The notes below the pieces were generated by a model that searched no databases, was not told where the DNA came from, and saw only the letters and a program-made list of their open reading frames with translations. DNA of 64,000 nt from Bryobacterales bacterium (GTDB lineage Bacteria; Acidobacteriota; Terriglobia; Bryobacterales; Bryobacteraceae), in the NCBI GenBank assembly GCA_016721425.1, contig JADKID010000022.1:3803-67802 (forward strand), read 5' to 3'. The position numbers and the translations under genes were made by a program. Positions 16,894 through 25,602 of the stretch are shown piece by piece (position 1 is the stretch's first letter; the number at the start of each line of letters is the position of its first letter).

Positions 16894-16913
16894 GGTGCGC
16901 GGGGCAGGGCGGG

Positions 16914-17480
16914 TTAGCGGAGGCGGCGGCGGGCGGCGAAGCCGAGTGCGCCGAGGCCGAGGGCGAGCATGGCCGAGGTGGCGGGCTCGGGGACGGAGCT
17001 GACTTCGGGAGAACTGGCCGAGGTGTCCAACTGGCTGTCACCGATGAGGTCGGCAATGGCGGCGATCGCGCCGGAGTTGCTGGTGAGGGTGACGGAGAAG
17101 GTGGAGAGGATGGAGGGGCTGGGGGCGGTATAGGCGAGGCCGGCGAACTCCACGAGGAAGGTGATTTCTGAGCCGAAGGTGGCGTCGTGGACGAGGCCAT
17201 TGAGGAAGTCGGAATTGGTGAGGACGAGGGGGCCGGGGAGGGTGCCCACGGCTCCGCCATCGGGACCGATTGAGACGGGGCCGAGGCTACCGCCGGTGAT
17301 GAGGAAGCTGGTGACGGTGGCGGTGCCGGGGTCGTAGACATCGGGGAAGGAGCCGGGGTTGAACTGGATGTCGATGGTCCCGGTCTCTCCGCTCAGCGTA
17401 GAGGTATTGATGGTGAACGGGATGGGTGCAGCTGCCGCGAAGGCGGCGAAGAGAAGAGTAGTGAGCAGAAGTTTTTTCAT
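16914..17480 (-). CDS. PEP-CTERM sorting-domain protein
   Basis: 188 aa exported protein. Signal peptide MKKLLLTTLLFAAFAAAA, then a Thr/Ser/Gly-rich beta domain, then the C-terminal sorting signal: VPEPATSAMLALGLGALGF followed by ARRRLR (about 163-188). That is the PEP motif, a hydrophobic segment and an Arg cluster, as recognised by exosortase. The body resembles small acidobacterial PEP-CTERM proteins of unknown function. Implied: the genome carries an exosortase and EPS cluster elsewhere. Confidence 0.9.
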   Translation of the reverse strand: MKKLLLTTLLFAAFAAAAPIPFTINTSTLSGETGTIDIQFNPGSFPDVYDPGTATVTSFLITGGSLGPVSIGPDGGAVGTLPGPLVLTNSDFLNGLVHDATFGSEITFLVEFAGLAYTAPSPSILSTFSVTLTSNSGAIAAIADLIGDSQLDTSASSPEVSSVPEPATSAMLALGLGALGFAARRRLR

Positions 17481-17509
17481 AGCTGGTTGATCTCGATTGG
17501 AAAATTGAT

Positions 17510-20500
17510 TTAGAGGCCGCCGGCGAACACCGTGGCGGAGTATGTGATTGCCTTTACGGCGTTCAAGGAGAACGTGAGGGGCACGATGATGGTCTGGCCG
17601 GGGGCGAGGGGCGCGGCGAGATTGTAGATTGCCGAGGCGGGCGAGGTGGAGGCGGCGTTGGTGAGCCGGACGCCATCGGGCAGGCCGGTGATGACCAACT
17701 GGAGGGGGCCGCTGATGGCGGATGCGGTGTTGTTGGTGACACGGACGGAGCTGGTGGCGGTGAGCGCGGTGCGATTGTAGACAACGCCGGCGCGGGCGAT
17801 GGCGAGCTGGGCGGTGATGTTGGCGGCGGTGGTGAGCTGGACGTAGACGGGGTCGTGATCGGAGTAGCGCACCGGAGTATTGAAGTCGCCGCGGAAGGTC
17901 TCGTTGAAGTCCGCGTTGATGCGGACGTAGCCGCCGCCGACGAACTGGGCGAGAGCGGCGGGGTTGAGGATGGCGTGATCGAGGGTCTGGTGATTGCCAT
18001 CGAAGACGTAGGAGTACTGCTGGGCGCGCTGGAGGAGCGAGAGCAGATTGGTCATGTTGGGATAGGTGGGGTCGATTGTGGCGGTAAGGACCTTAGTGGC
18101 AGGCGCCGGGGTGCCCATGATGGCGTTGATGGAATCGACGTAGCCGTCGTTGACCTCAAAGGCGTTGAAGTCGCCGACGAGGATGATCTTTGCGGCTGGG
18201 TCGGCAATGAGCTCGGCTTGGACGAGTTGGGCGAGGTCGTTGACCTGGGCGGCGCGCTTGGTGCGGACGCGTCCGCCTTCGGTGCTCAGTGCGCACGGTG
18301 TGGTGTCGCCGACGCCGTTCAGCGATCGGAGGTGGTTGACGAAGACGACAAACGGGAGGGTGGCGCTACCCTTGGTGGCCGAGCCGCGGAAGCGGAGGGG
18401 CGGGCGATCATTGAGTATTTCTTGGGCGCCGGTGCAGGCGCTGGTGTAGGTGGTGGAGGCGCCGAATTGTGTTACCGATTCGATGGTGACGCCGGAGCGG
18501 ACCAGGAAGCCGACGTCGATGCCGCCGGGGTCATTGCCCTCGACGAGGAAGGCGGTGTAGCCGGGGTTGAGCTCGGCGGCGCTGACGGCGTCGGAGTTGA
18601 TGCGGGCAGCCAGAGCCTCGGCGACGTCGAGGTTTTCGACTTCTTCGAGTGCTACGACATCGGGTGCGCGGAGGTGGGTGCGAATGGTTTTGGAGATCTT
18701 GCCGAGGCGGCCATCGAAGGCGGACGGTGTGACCACCGCATCGCCGACGCCCGGATCGTTCACCGAATCAAAGAGGCGCTCCACGTTCATGGCTGCGATG
18801 GTAACGGCGTTGGCGGGGGGAGCGGGCGCCGTGGTGGGGGAGAGCTGCGTTCCACCGACGGTGGGCGCCTGGGTGGGCAAGATGGTGAAGGCGCGGGCCG
18901 TGTAGTTCAGGACGCCGAGGAGATTGGTGAGAGTGGCGCCGGTATTGACGTCGATTTTTGGCAGGCCGGCGGCATCGGAATCGATGCGGATGCGCTCGGG
19001 GTTGGCATCGAAGATCGGGATCGTGCAGCCGGCGCCGGCGGCGCAGGCGGTGGCGGGGTTGGCGGGCGTATCGAGAACTTCGATTCCGGCTTCCCGCATG
19101 GGGAGGGCAACGCCGGGGAGAACTGCGAAGAGGACTCCGTTGCTTGCCGAGGTGGCGCTGGATTCGGTGACGCTGCCTGCGGTGGGGGCGACGACGGTGA
19201 GGCTGGCGGCTTGCACTCGCATGCCCTCGAAGCGTTCGAGCTGATCGGGGCCGCCGGCGGCAGTGAGGTTGGCGGCGGAGATCGTGCTGGGCGAGGGCAG
19301 TGGGTTGCCGGCGGAGAGCTGGACGACGGTGGGGCTGGTGATCTCAGTGAGGGTGCGGCTGTTGGGGTCCGAGCTCGACTTGAATTCGGTGACGGTGCCG
19401 ATGACCTGAACGGAGTTGCCGACGACGGCGGCGGCGGGCGGCGCCGAACTGGTGAAGACGAAGATGCCTTCGGAGGTGAGCGGATCGGAATCGATGGACG
19501 CGTCGGGCGTCTGGAGGAAGAAGCCGTTGTTGATGAGGGCTGTGACGATGCCAGTGGTGGAGACGGTCATGCCGGTGAAGGGGGAAAGCAGGCCGGAGCC
19601 CTGAATGGCGCTGATCGTTGTGATGGCCGGGTCGTCGTTGAGGATGGTGCCCTGACCCTGGGCGTCGGCGCCGGTGGCGCCGGTGAGGTTGGTGACGTTG
19701 ACGAAGAAGGTTTCGTTGGGTTCAAAGGCGGAGTCGCCATTGACGGATACGACGAAACTATACGTGGAACTGCCGGCGGGGATGGTCTGGGCTGTCAGGG
19801 ACTGGCCGGTGTAGTCGAGGTTGGCGGTGGTGGCGGTGCCATCGGCGGTGGCGATGTCGAAGGAGACGCCGCCGGCGCCGGCGGGCTGGGAGAGAGAGAC
19901 GGTGAAGGTAAAGTTGGTGGCGCCGGAATTGGCTTCAGCGGCGCTGACGTCGTTGATGCTGAGAGTGGTGACAAGGGCGGCGGTGCCGGCGGGGGTGATG
20001 GAGAAGTCGTCGACGGCGAGGCCGTCATCGGCGCCGGAGGCGTTCGAGTCCGTCCAGCGAATCCAGAACGTGGCGCCGGCTGGGATGTTCAGGGAAGAGA
20101 TGGTGGAACTGATCGCGGTCCGATTGGCGGCGGCGTTGCCGTCGAGAGCGCCGGTGGTGGTTGTGGCGGGGGAAGTGAAATCGAGCGTATCGACTCCGGT
20201 CCAAGTGCCATTGCTGAGGGTTGTCGCGTCGGTGGAGTATTCAAAGTCGATCCTATCGGCGCGCGACGCAGTGCCTAGGCGCCATTGCTCGCCGGTATAG
20301 CTAATGGCGAGAGAAGTAATGGCAGAGCCGGTGTTGTTGGTGAAAGAAGCTCCGAACTTGGGAGTCAGGCTGCCGCTGAGCAGGCCGCCGAGAGCACGCT
20401 CGGTGGAGCTGGCAGCGCCGAAGCTGTATGTATCGCCGGAGTTGGCTGAGCCGGTGCCAGCGGTGTAGAGCGTGTTGGCATTGGTTCCGGACTCCAATAA

Positions 20501-20653
20501 CGCCCAGCCGGAAGGGAGAGTGGAACTGGTGCCGGTTGTGGCCAGCGTGTCGAAATTCTGTGTGTAGGGCGACCCGAGGGTGGCGAGGGAAACCTGCGCG
20601 TGGGCGACAGAGCAGAGGAGTACCGCCAATGGTACGAGGGAGGATTTACGCAT
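17510..20653 (-). CDS. Extracellular nuclease (endonuclease/exonuclease/phosphatase) with Calx-beta domain
   Basis: 1047 aa. Signal peptide (MRKSSLVPLAVLLCSVAHA). An N-terminal adhesion-like beta domain (about 20-220) is followed by a Calx-beta Ca-binding domain (about 228-341: LSINDVSAAEANSGATNFTF). An OB/lamin-tail-like middle includes ASIDSDPLTSEGIFVFTS. The EEP catalytic domain is about 615-940: NVERLFD, VALEEVENLD (metal Glu), FVNHLRS, ILVGDFNAFE (Asp/Asn) and YSDHDPVYVQL (catalytic Asp-His). The C-terminus is a DUF11-like beta domain. It matches the ExeM/NucH group of secreted DNases; likely a scavenger of extracellular DNA or phosphate. Confidence 0.85.
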   Translation of the reverse strand: MRKSSLVPLAVLLCSVAHAQVSLATLGSPYTQNFDTLATTGTSSTLPSGWALLESGTNANTLYTAGTGSANSGDTYSFGAASSTERALGGLLSGSLTPKFGASFTNNTGSAITSLAISYTGEQWRLGTASRADRIDFEYSTDATTLSNGTWTGVDTLDFTSPATTTTGALDGNAAANRTAISSTISSLNIPAGATFWIRWTDSNASGADDGLAVDDFSITPAGTAALVTTLSINDVSAAEANSGATNFTFTVSLSQPAGAGGVSFDIATADGTATTANLDYTGQSLTAQTIPAGSSTYSFVVSVNGDSAFEPNETFFVNVTNLTGATGADAQGQGTILNDDPAITTISAIQGSGLLSPFTGMTVSTTGIVTALINNGFFLQTPDASIDSDPLTSEGIFVFTSSAPPAAAVVGNSVQVIGTVTEFKSSSDPNSRTLTEITSPTVVQLSAGNPLPSPSTISAANLTAAGGPDQLERFEGMRVQAASLTVVAPTAGSVTESSATSASNGVLFAVLPGVALPMREAGIEVLDTPANPATACAAGAGCTIPIFDANPERIRIDSDAAGLPKIDVNTGATLTNLLGVLNYTARAFTILPTQAPTVGGTQLSPTTAPAPPANAVTIAAMNVERLFDSVNDPGVGDAVVTPSAFDGRLGKISKTIRTHLRAPDVVALEEVENLDVAEALAARINSDAVSAAELNPGYTAFLVEGNDPGGIDVGFLVRSGVTIESVTQFGASTTYTSACTGAQEILNDRPPLRFRGSATKGSATLPFVVFVNHLRSLNGVGDTTPCALSTEGGRVRTKRAAQVNDLAQLVQAELIADPAAKIILVGDFNAFEVNDGYVDSINAIMGTPAPATKVLTATIDPTYPNMTNLLSLLQRAQQYSYVFDGNHQTLDHAILNPAALAQFVGGGYVRINADFNETFRGDFNTPVRYSDHDPVYVQLTTAANITAQLAIARAGVVYNRTALTATSSVRVTNNTASAISGPLQLVITGLPDGVRLTNAASTSPASAIYNLAAPLAPGQTIIVPLTFSLNAVKAITYSATVFAGGL

Positions 20654-20687
20654 GGTGCAGTGAGAATAGTGTAACGCGAATGGGGTG

Positions 20688-22901
20688 TCAGTTTGATGTC
20701 ACCTTCGCCGCACGTTCCACCTCGGCGGCGAAGGCTTCCAGGGCGTTGGCGGTGTAGCCGATTTGCTCGCCGGCCTCCTGCCAAAAACGCTGTTCGAGGG
20801 CCTCGCGGATGCCGGGCAGGGTCTTGACGCCGTATCCGGTATAGAAGCCGGGGGCGTAGATCATATGCCGGAACCAGGGGCGGCGGGGGAGGCCTTCGGG
20901 ACGGGTGAGGACACGCTCCGTGCGCATCAGGATGGCGTCCAGAGCTTTCGCCTTTTCCGGGGGTAGTTGGGATAGATCCAAGGCAGTGAATGCCCTGGTG
21001 GCGGCATCGAGGCGCGTCAATGCGTTCTCGAGCGGGGCGAAGTTGAGGAAGGGGACGGGCTCCTGCGGTTTGGGCTGGATGAAGGTCTGGCGGGGGTCGG
21101 CGGCCAACTGCATGGCGCCGCTCTGAATGAGGGCGTTGCGGGCGGCGGTTTGGGTGCGGAGATCGCCGGCGAGTTTCTTCACTTCGGCGGCGTATTTGGT
21201 GACGGTGCGGGCGAAGTTATCGACGCGGAGGGGGAGGACATCGGCGTTGGCAAGGCGGAGGGTGAGGCGGCCGCCGAGCTGGACGGTGGCGAGGGTGTAG
21301 AGGAAGTCCGGATCCTCGAACTTCACGACGTGGTCATAGGTGTCGTAGTTGGAGTGGTAGCTGCCGGCGCCGGAGCCCTCGCCGCCGAAGCCGATGTTGA
21401 GGCTGGCGATGCCGAGGTGATCGACGAAGGCGGTGTAATCGGAGCCGGAGCCGAGGGGGCTGATGGTGAGCTCCGGGGTGGCGGGCTCGCCGAGAACGGA
21501 GAGGCGGGCCTTGGCGCGGGCAAGGGCGGTGACTTTGGTTTGAGGATCGGTGACGTCGCGGGCGGCCTGGCTGGCGAGGGTTTCCAGGGTATGGGAGCCG
21601 CCGATGTGGACGAAGCCGCGGGAGGTGCCGTCGGAGTTGACGTAGACGGCGGCGTGCTCTTTGAGCTCGGCGGCGTGGAACTCGGCCCATTCGGTGGAGC
21701 CGAGCAGGGCGGGTTCTTCGCCATCCCAGGCGCAGAAGATCAGAGTGCGTTTGGGCCTCCAGCCGGTTTTGGCGAGCTCGGAGATGGCGCGGGCCTCCTC
21801 CATGACGGCCACCATGCCGGTGAGGGGGTCGGAGGCGCCAAAGACCCAGGCGTCGTGGTGGTTGCCGCGGAGGATCCACTCGTCAGGACGCTCGCTGCCC
21901 TTCATGCGGGCGATGACGTTGTGGGTGGGGGCGAGCTGCCAGTTGAACTCGAGCTTGAGGTGGACGGTAGCGGGACCGGGGCCGGTGTGATAGGTGAGGG
22001 GGAGGGCGCCGCGCCACTCGGGCGGGGCGACGGGGCCGGCGAGGGCGCGTAGGAGCGGCTCGGCATCGGCGTAGGAGATGGGCAGGACGGGAATTTTGGT
22101 GAGGGTGGTGGCGGCGGTTTTGAAGTCGGGCCGGAGGGTTTGGCTCTTGGCGCCGGCGCCGGGTGTGAGGGGGTCTCCGGGGTAGGTGGGCATATCCATG
22201 ACGGAGCCGCGTTGTGCCCCATCCTTGGGCCGCCAGGGGCCCTTGGGATAGACGTCGCCCATGAAGTAGCCGTCGTCGCGGGGATCGGAGTAGATGAGGC
22301 AGCCGATGGCGCCGTGCTCGGCTGCGACCTTGGGCTTGATGCCGCGCCAGGACGCCCCGTAGCGGGCGATGACGATCTTGCCCTTGACGTCGATGCCCAT
22401 CTGGGCGAGCTTGTCGTAATCGGCGGGGAGGCCGTAATTGACGTAGACGAGAGGGGCGGTGACATCGCCATCGATGGAGTAGGCGTGGTAGACGGGCAGG
22501 CCGCCCTGCGTCATGGCGGAAGACTCGTCGCCCTCCACCGGCGGCTCAGCGAGACGGGCGGTGAATTTATCGGGGCCGGTCATTTCGAGCAGGCGGGATT
22601 TGGGGGTAGGGAAGAGGGGGTAGAATGTCTCGATTTCGGTTTCATAGCCCCAGCTTTTGAACTGGGCGGCGATGAACTCGGCGACGGCGCGGGAGCCGGG
22701 GGAGCCGACGTGGTGGGGCTTGGCGGAGAGGTGCTTGAGCCACTGCTGGAGGTTCTGGCGCTGGAGTTTGGCATCGAAGTCCTTTTCGAGGGCAAACTGG
22801 CGGCGGGCGGTATCCGGGGAGAAGCCGGCCAGGGGAAGCTGGGGCGACTGAGCGGAGAGAAGGAGGAGCGTGGATGCAAGTAGGGCCAGGGGTCGCGTCA
22901 T
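20688..22901 (-). CDS. M28B peptidase, glutamate carboxypeptidase II / transferrin-receptor-like
   Basis: 737 aa, close to the usual size for this family. Signal peptide MTRPLALLASTLLLLSAQS. A PA domain (about 130-330, including IVIARYGASWRGIKPKVA) is inserted ahead of the M28 catalytic domain. Co-catalytic zinc ligands are seen in GNHHDAWVFGASDP (about 345-358), AWDGEEPALLGSTEW (about 390-404) and the later SYHSNYDT motif. The C-terminal helical dimerisation domain (about 600-730) is retained. It probably trims acidic dipeptides or peptides in the periplasm. Confidence 0.9.
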   Translation of the reverse strand: MTRPLALLASTLLLLSAQSPQLPLAGFSPDTARRQFALEKDFDAKLQRQNLQQWLKHLSAKPHHVGSPGSRAVAEFIAAQFKSWGYETEIETFYPLFPTPKSRLLEMTGPDKFTARLAEPPVEGDESSAMTQGGLPVYHAYSIDGDVTAPLVYVNYGLPADYDKLAQMGIDVKGKIVIARYGASWRGIKPKVAAEHGAIGCLIYSDPRDDGYFMGDVYPKGPWRPKDGAQRGSVMDMPTYPGDPLTPGAGAKSQTLRPDFKTAATTLTKIPVLPISYADAEPLLRALAGPVAPPEWRGALPLTYHTGPGPATVHLKLEFNWQLAPTHNVIARMKGSERPDEWILRGNHHDAWVFGASDPLTGMVAVMEEARAISELAKTGWRPKRTLIFCAWDGEEPALLGSTEWAEFHAAELKEHAAVYVNSDGTSRGFVHIGGSHTLETLASQAARDVTDPQTKVTALARAKARLSVLGEPATPELTISPLGSGSDYTAFVDHLGIASLNIGFGGEGSGAGSYHSNYDTYDHVVKFEDPDFLYTLATVQLGGRLTLRLANADVLPLRVDNFARTVTKYAAEVKKLAGDLRTQTAARNALIQSGAMQLAADPRQTFIQPKPQEPVPFLNFAPLENALTRLDAATRAFTALDLSQLPPEKAKALDAILMRTERVLTRPEGLPRRPWFRHMIYAPGFYTGYGVKTLPGIREALEQRFWQEAGEQIGYTANALEAFAAEVERAAKVTSN

Positions 22902-22946
22902 GGGATTGCTTTATTATGGCGCGGGCGGGGGTGAGGTGGGTGTGGA

Positions 22947-23900
22947 CTACTGGACGGTGAGCGGGCTGATAGCCCGATAGCCGGGGCGGGCGCGGACGGC
23001 GAGGCCCGGCTGGTTGGGACGGATTTCGACCTTGCGCCATTTGCCGTCGTAGTTGGAGTTGGTGGAGACGTAGCTGAGCACATACATGGTGCGGAGTTCG
23101 TCCTCGATGCGGCGGTAGGTTGTTTGCAGGTCAATCGCCCTCACCTTGAAGTGGTCACCGCCGGATTCGGCCGCCATCCGTTGCAGGTGATTGCGCTGGG
23201 TGAGGCGGTCGTAGAGAAAGAGCTGCGGCGAGACCACGTGGGCTATTTTGTCCAGCGCGGAGGTCCCCGGGTTGACGGCGTACAGAATGGTGTCGGCGCT
23301 TTGGAGCATTTCGATCGTGTCGGCGACGGAGACCCGGCTGGCGTTGTCGTTGCCATCGCTGATGAGAATGAGTGCCTTGCGTCCGCGGATGGGCTTGAGC
23401 TTCTCGCGGGCGCAAAGGTAGATGGCCTCTCGCACCGGGGAGGCGTTGCCCGTGCCCTGGCCGAGGATGGGCGCGTGTTTGCGGCGCTCCCGGACATGGA
23501 GAATGGCGTTTTCGATCTCCGGCACGGACGATGTGAAGTCCTGGATGAGTTTGATGCGGCTGTCAAAGGCAGCGACAAAGACGGAGTCAGTGGGCTGGAG
23601 TATATTCCTCAGGAAGTCCCTGGCGAGGCTGATGTTTTTCGCTACGAGGCCGTCCTGGCTGCCGCTGAGATCCATGAGGATGCCGAGAGAGAGCGGCAGG
23701 CTGAAATCGCGCGAGAAGAAGCGGGCCTGCTGGAGGACGCCGTCCTCGAGCACGCTGAAATCGCTCTGTTGCAGAGAGGGCTGGAGTGCACCGTTGTAGT
23801 CGCGCACGGTGAAGCTGACGTTGGTGAGGCTGACGTCCACCTGAAGGTCGGGGCGGGGCGGAGCCTGGAGGATGGAGAGCAGGAGCAGCCAAGGCCGCAT
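22947..23900 (-). CDS. VWFA-related acidobacterial protein
   Basis: 317 aa. Short signal sequence, then the characteristic VDVSLTNVSFTVRDYNG and DFSVLEDGVLQQARFFSRD lead into a von Willebrand A domain. The metal-site stretch is MDLSGSQDGLV (DxSGS rather than DxSxS). The family (VWFA-related Acidobacterial domain) is strongly expanded in Acidobacteriota and functionally unassigned, which makes it a taxonomic hint. The gene sits alone between the M28 peptidase and the radical SAM gene. Confidence 0.88.
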   Translation of the reverse strand: MRPWLLLLSILQAPPRPDLQVDVSLTNVSFTVRDYNGALQPSLQQSDFSVLEDGVLQQARFFSRDFSLPLSLGILMDLSGSQDGLVAKNISLARDFLRNILQPTDSVFVAAFDSRIKLIQDFTSSVPEIENAILHVRERRKHAPILGQGTGNASPVREAIYLCAREKLKPIRGRKALILISDGNDNASRVSVADTIEMLQSADTILYAVNPGTSALDKIAHVVSPQLFLYDRLTQRNHLQRMAAESGGDHFKVRAIDLQTTYRRIEDELRTMYVLSYVSTNSNYDGKWRKVEIRPNQPGLAVRARPGYRAISPLTVQ

Positions 23901-23948
23901 AGGAGGATTATCGCGCGCAGCGTGTATGGACGGCGGGCGACGCCTCGC

Positions 23949-25511
23949 TCATTTTGGAGTGCGGCGATGCCGTGCGCCGGCGATTGCTCGGCTGAGCCAG
24001 GCTGCGGCTCGCGGGAGCAACGGCCGGGGGCGCGTCCGCAGTTGTCGAAGCTCCAGTTCGTGAGTTTGGAGGCGGGCCTCGAGTTCGTCGATGTGTCGCT
24101 GACCGTGAGAGAGAGCTTCATCGTCCGCGCGAATGCGGCCTTCCAGGTCGTCGATGTACTGCTGGCCGTAGCGGTGAACCTCATCGTTCACGCGGGAGAG
24201 TTCCGCATATCTGGACTCCAATTCGGCAATGAACTGGTTTTTCTCCCGGAACGCCCGGCGTACCGCCGCAACCGGAGGACTGTCGACGGACGGCGCCGGC
24301 TGGATTCGTGCCTGCCGGGACAGTTCGCTCATCGCTGTGCGTGCGGACTCAAATCCCTCACGGGGAGACGCCGCCTGGCCATCGCGCCAACCGCACCATT
24401 GTCTGGAGCAGCCCGACGCGCTGTATCGCCCTGTAATGACTAGGCTGCGCTTTGCGACTGCCATGGGCGAGTTCCAAATCGTCGCAAGAGGCGCTTCATA
24501 CAGGTTCCCGATCGCCTCCGACAAGAAGCAGAGATGGGCGCTGCCGGTTTCCCCTACGAACAGAGTGGTCCACGGATTTGGACAGCACTCGAATCCCTTC
24601 TCGTCCGCCAGATCATCGCTGTCCGGATAGAGACCCTGGCTCTGTTCGAAGAGGAATTCGGTCTCGAGTCCGTGGGCTCGGAACAGCCCCTCCAGACCGC
24701 TCACGCGAATCATGCGGAAGTGCGGACGCTCGCTTGCCAGGGTGTCCCGAAGGGTGTCGTGCAATTCACGCACCTCTTCCGGTGAGCTGATGGACTCGTC
24801 GCGTTCGAGCGACGCGTGGCGCCGTGTGTTTTCGGGGTTGATCTCCAGCGTCTGCAGCGCCACCTCCGTCACGCCGTTTTGCCGCATGAGGAGCAGGAAC
24901 GCGGGGATTTCCCGGAAATTGGAACGCATGATCACGAAGAACGTGTTGACGAGGGGCAACTCACTGCGCAGGCGTCGCTTCCACTCCAAGACCCGGCGCA
25001 ATCCGTTGAGCACGGTATCGAGATCCGTGCCACCTCGGAGCCTGGCCATTGTCTGATGCGTTGCACCGTCGATTGAGACAGTGACCTCAAGGAATGGGGT
25101 GCGCACCATTGTCTCGGCCCATTGATCGTCGAGCAGTGTGCCGTTCGTGCTGATGCTGAGGATGGGCCGGCTCACCGTTGAGCGAAGATCCTCAATCAGG
25201 TCAGCGAATCCCTTCAGCGCCAGGACTTCACCGCCGAGAATCCGCAGGGTCGAGAGGTAGGGATAGAAAGCGGCGAGCTCTCTGCGGAATTCGTGTCCCA
25301 TTTCGGGAGGGCGAAGAAGATGATCGCCGTTTTTGGCCTGGTAGCAGTGAATGCAATTTACATTGCACGCATTCCCGAGGACGACGCCCAAGCAGCGAGG
25401 ACGCGACCATAGGTGAATGCGGCCAGTCTGATATTCGAGCCGGTTCAGTTCGAGATTGTCACGGTACAGGCGTTCTTCCAGTGTCTCGGGATGGGGTGGC
25501 ATAGGTGCCAT
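23949..25511 (-). CDS. Radical SAM/SPASM protein with C-terminal coiled coil
   Basis: 520 aa. [4Fe-4S]/SAM motif CNVNCIHC (Cys49, Cys53, Cys56) on a TIM-barrel-like core, with ILGGEVLALKG (GGE motif) and ISTNGTLL. The SPASM-like auxiliary-cluster region holds ECCPNPW, SAHLCFL and SGCSRQWCGW (about 320-395). From about 430 the protein is Glu/Arg-rich with repeated helical text such as GQQYIDDLEGRIRAD and GQRHIDELEARLQTH, a coiled coil. Homologues often modify peptides or sit near glycosyltransferases; the target is unknown, and no precursor peptide is obvious alongside. Base skew differs from both neighbours, a sign of transfer. Confidence 0.85.
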   Translation of the reverse strand: MAPMPPHPETLEERLYRDNLELNRLEYQTGRIHLWSRPRCLGVVLGNACNVNCIHCYQAKNGDHLLRPPEMGHEFRRELAAFYPYLSTLRILGGEVLALKGFADLIEDLRSTVSRPILSISTNGTLLDDQWAETMVRTPFLEVTVSIDGATHQTMARLRGGTDLDTVLNGLRRVLEWKRRLRSELPLVNTFFVIMRSNFREIPAFLLLMRQNGVTEVALQTLEINPENTRRHASLERDESISSPEEVRELHDTLRDTLASERPHFRMIRVSGLEGLFRAHGLETEFLFEQSQGLYPDSDDLADEKGFECCPNPWTTLFVGETGSAHLCFLSEAIGNLYEAPLATIWNSPMAVAKRSLVITGRYSASGCSRQWCGWRDGQAASPREGFESARTAMSELSRQARIQPAPSVDSPPVAAVRRAFREKNQFIAELESRYAELSRVNDEVHRYGQQYIDDLEGRIRADDEALSHGQRHIDELEARLQTHELELRQLRTRPRPLLPRAAAWLSRAIAGARHRRTPK

Positions 25512-25560
25512 GGCGAACGTGGTGTAGTTCGGTAGCGATGCTTTGGCGGAGCGGAGCTGC

Positions 25561-25591
25561 GGCAGGCTGCCCCGGTTGGGAGCAGCCTGCC
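25561..25591. terminator. Perfect hairpin downstream of S41 operon
   Basis: 10-bp perfect inverted repeat GGCAGGCTGC / GCAGCCTGCC with an 11-nt loop, 11 bp beyond the stop of the second S41 gene in its direction of transcription. No U-tract follows. Plausibly the 3' end signal of the S41 pair and a boundary to the radical SAM gene. Confidence 0.45.
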
Positions 25592-25602
25592 GTCGTTACT
25601 CG

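Noticed and set aside
17855..20278. Long plus-strand reading of 807 codons opposite the nuclease gene
   Set aside because: Gly/Asp/Glu/Val-rich text without motifs, the mirror image of a GC-rich gene; the opposite strand has signal peptide, Calx-beta and nuclease motifs.
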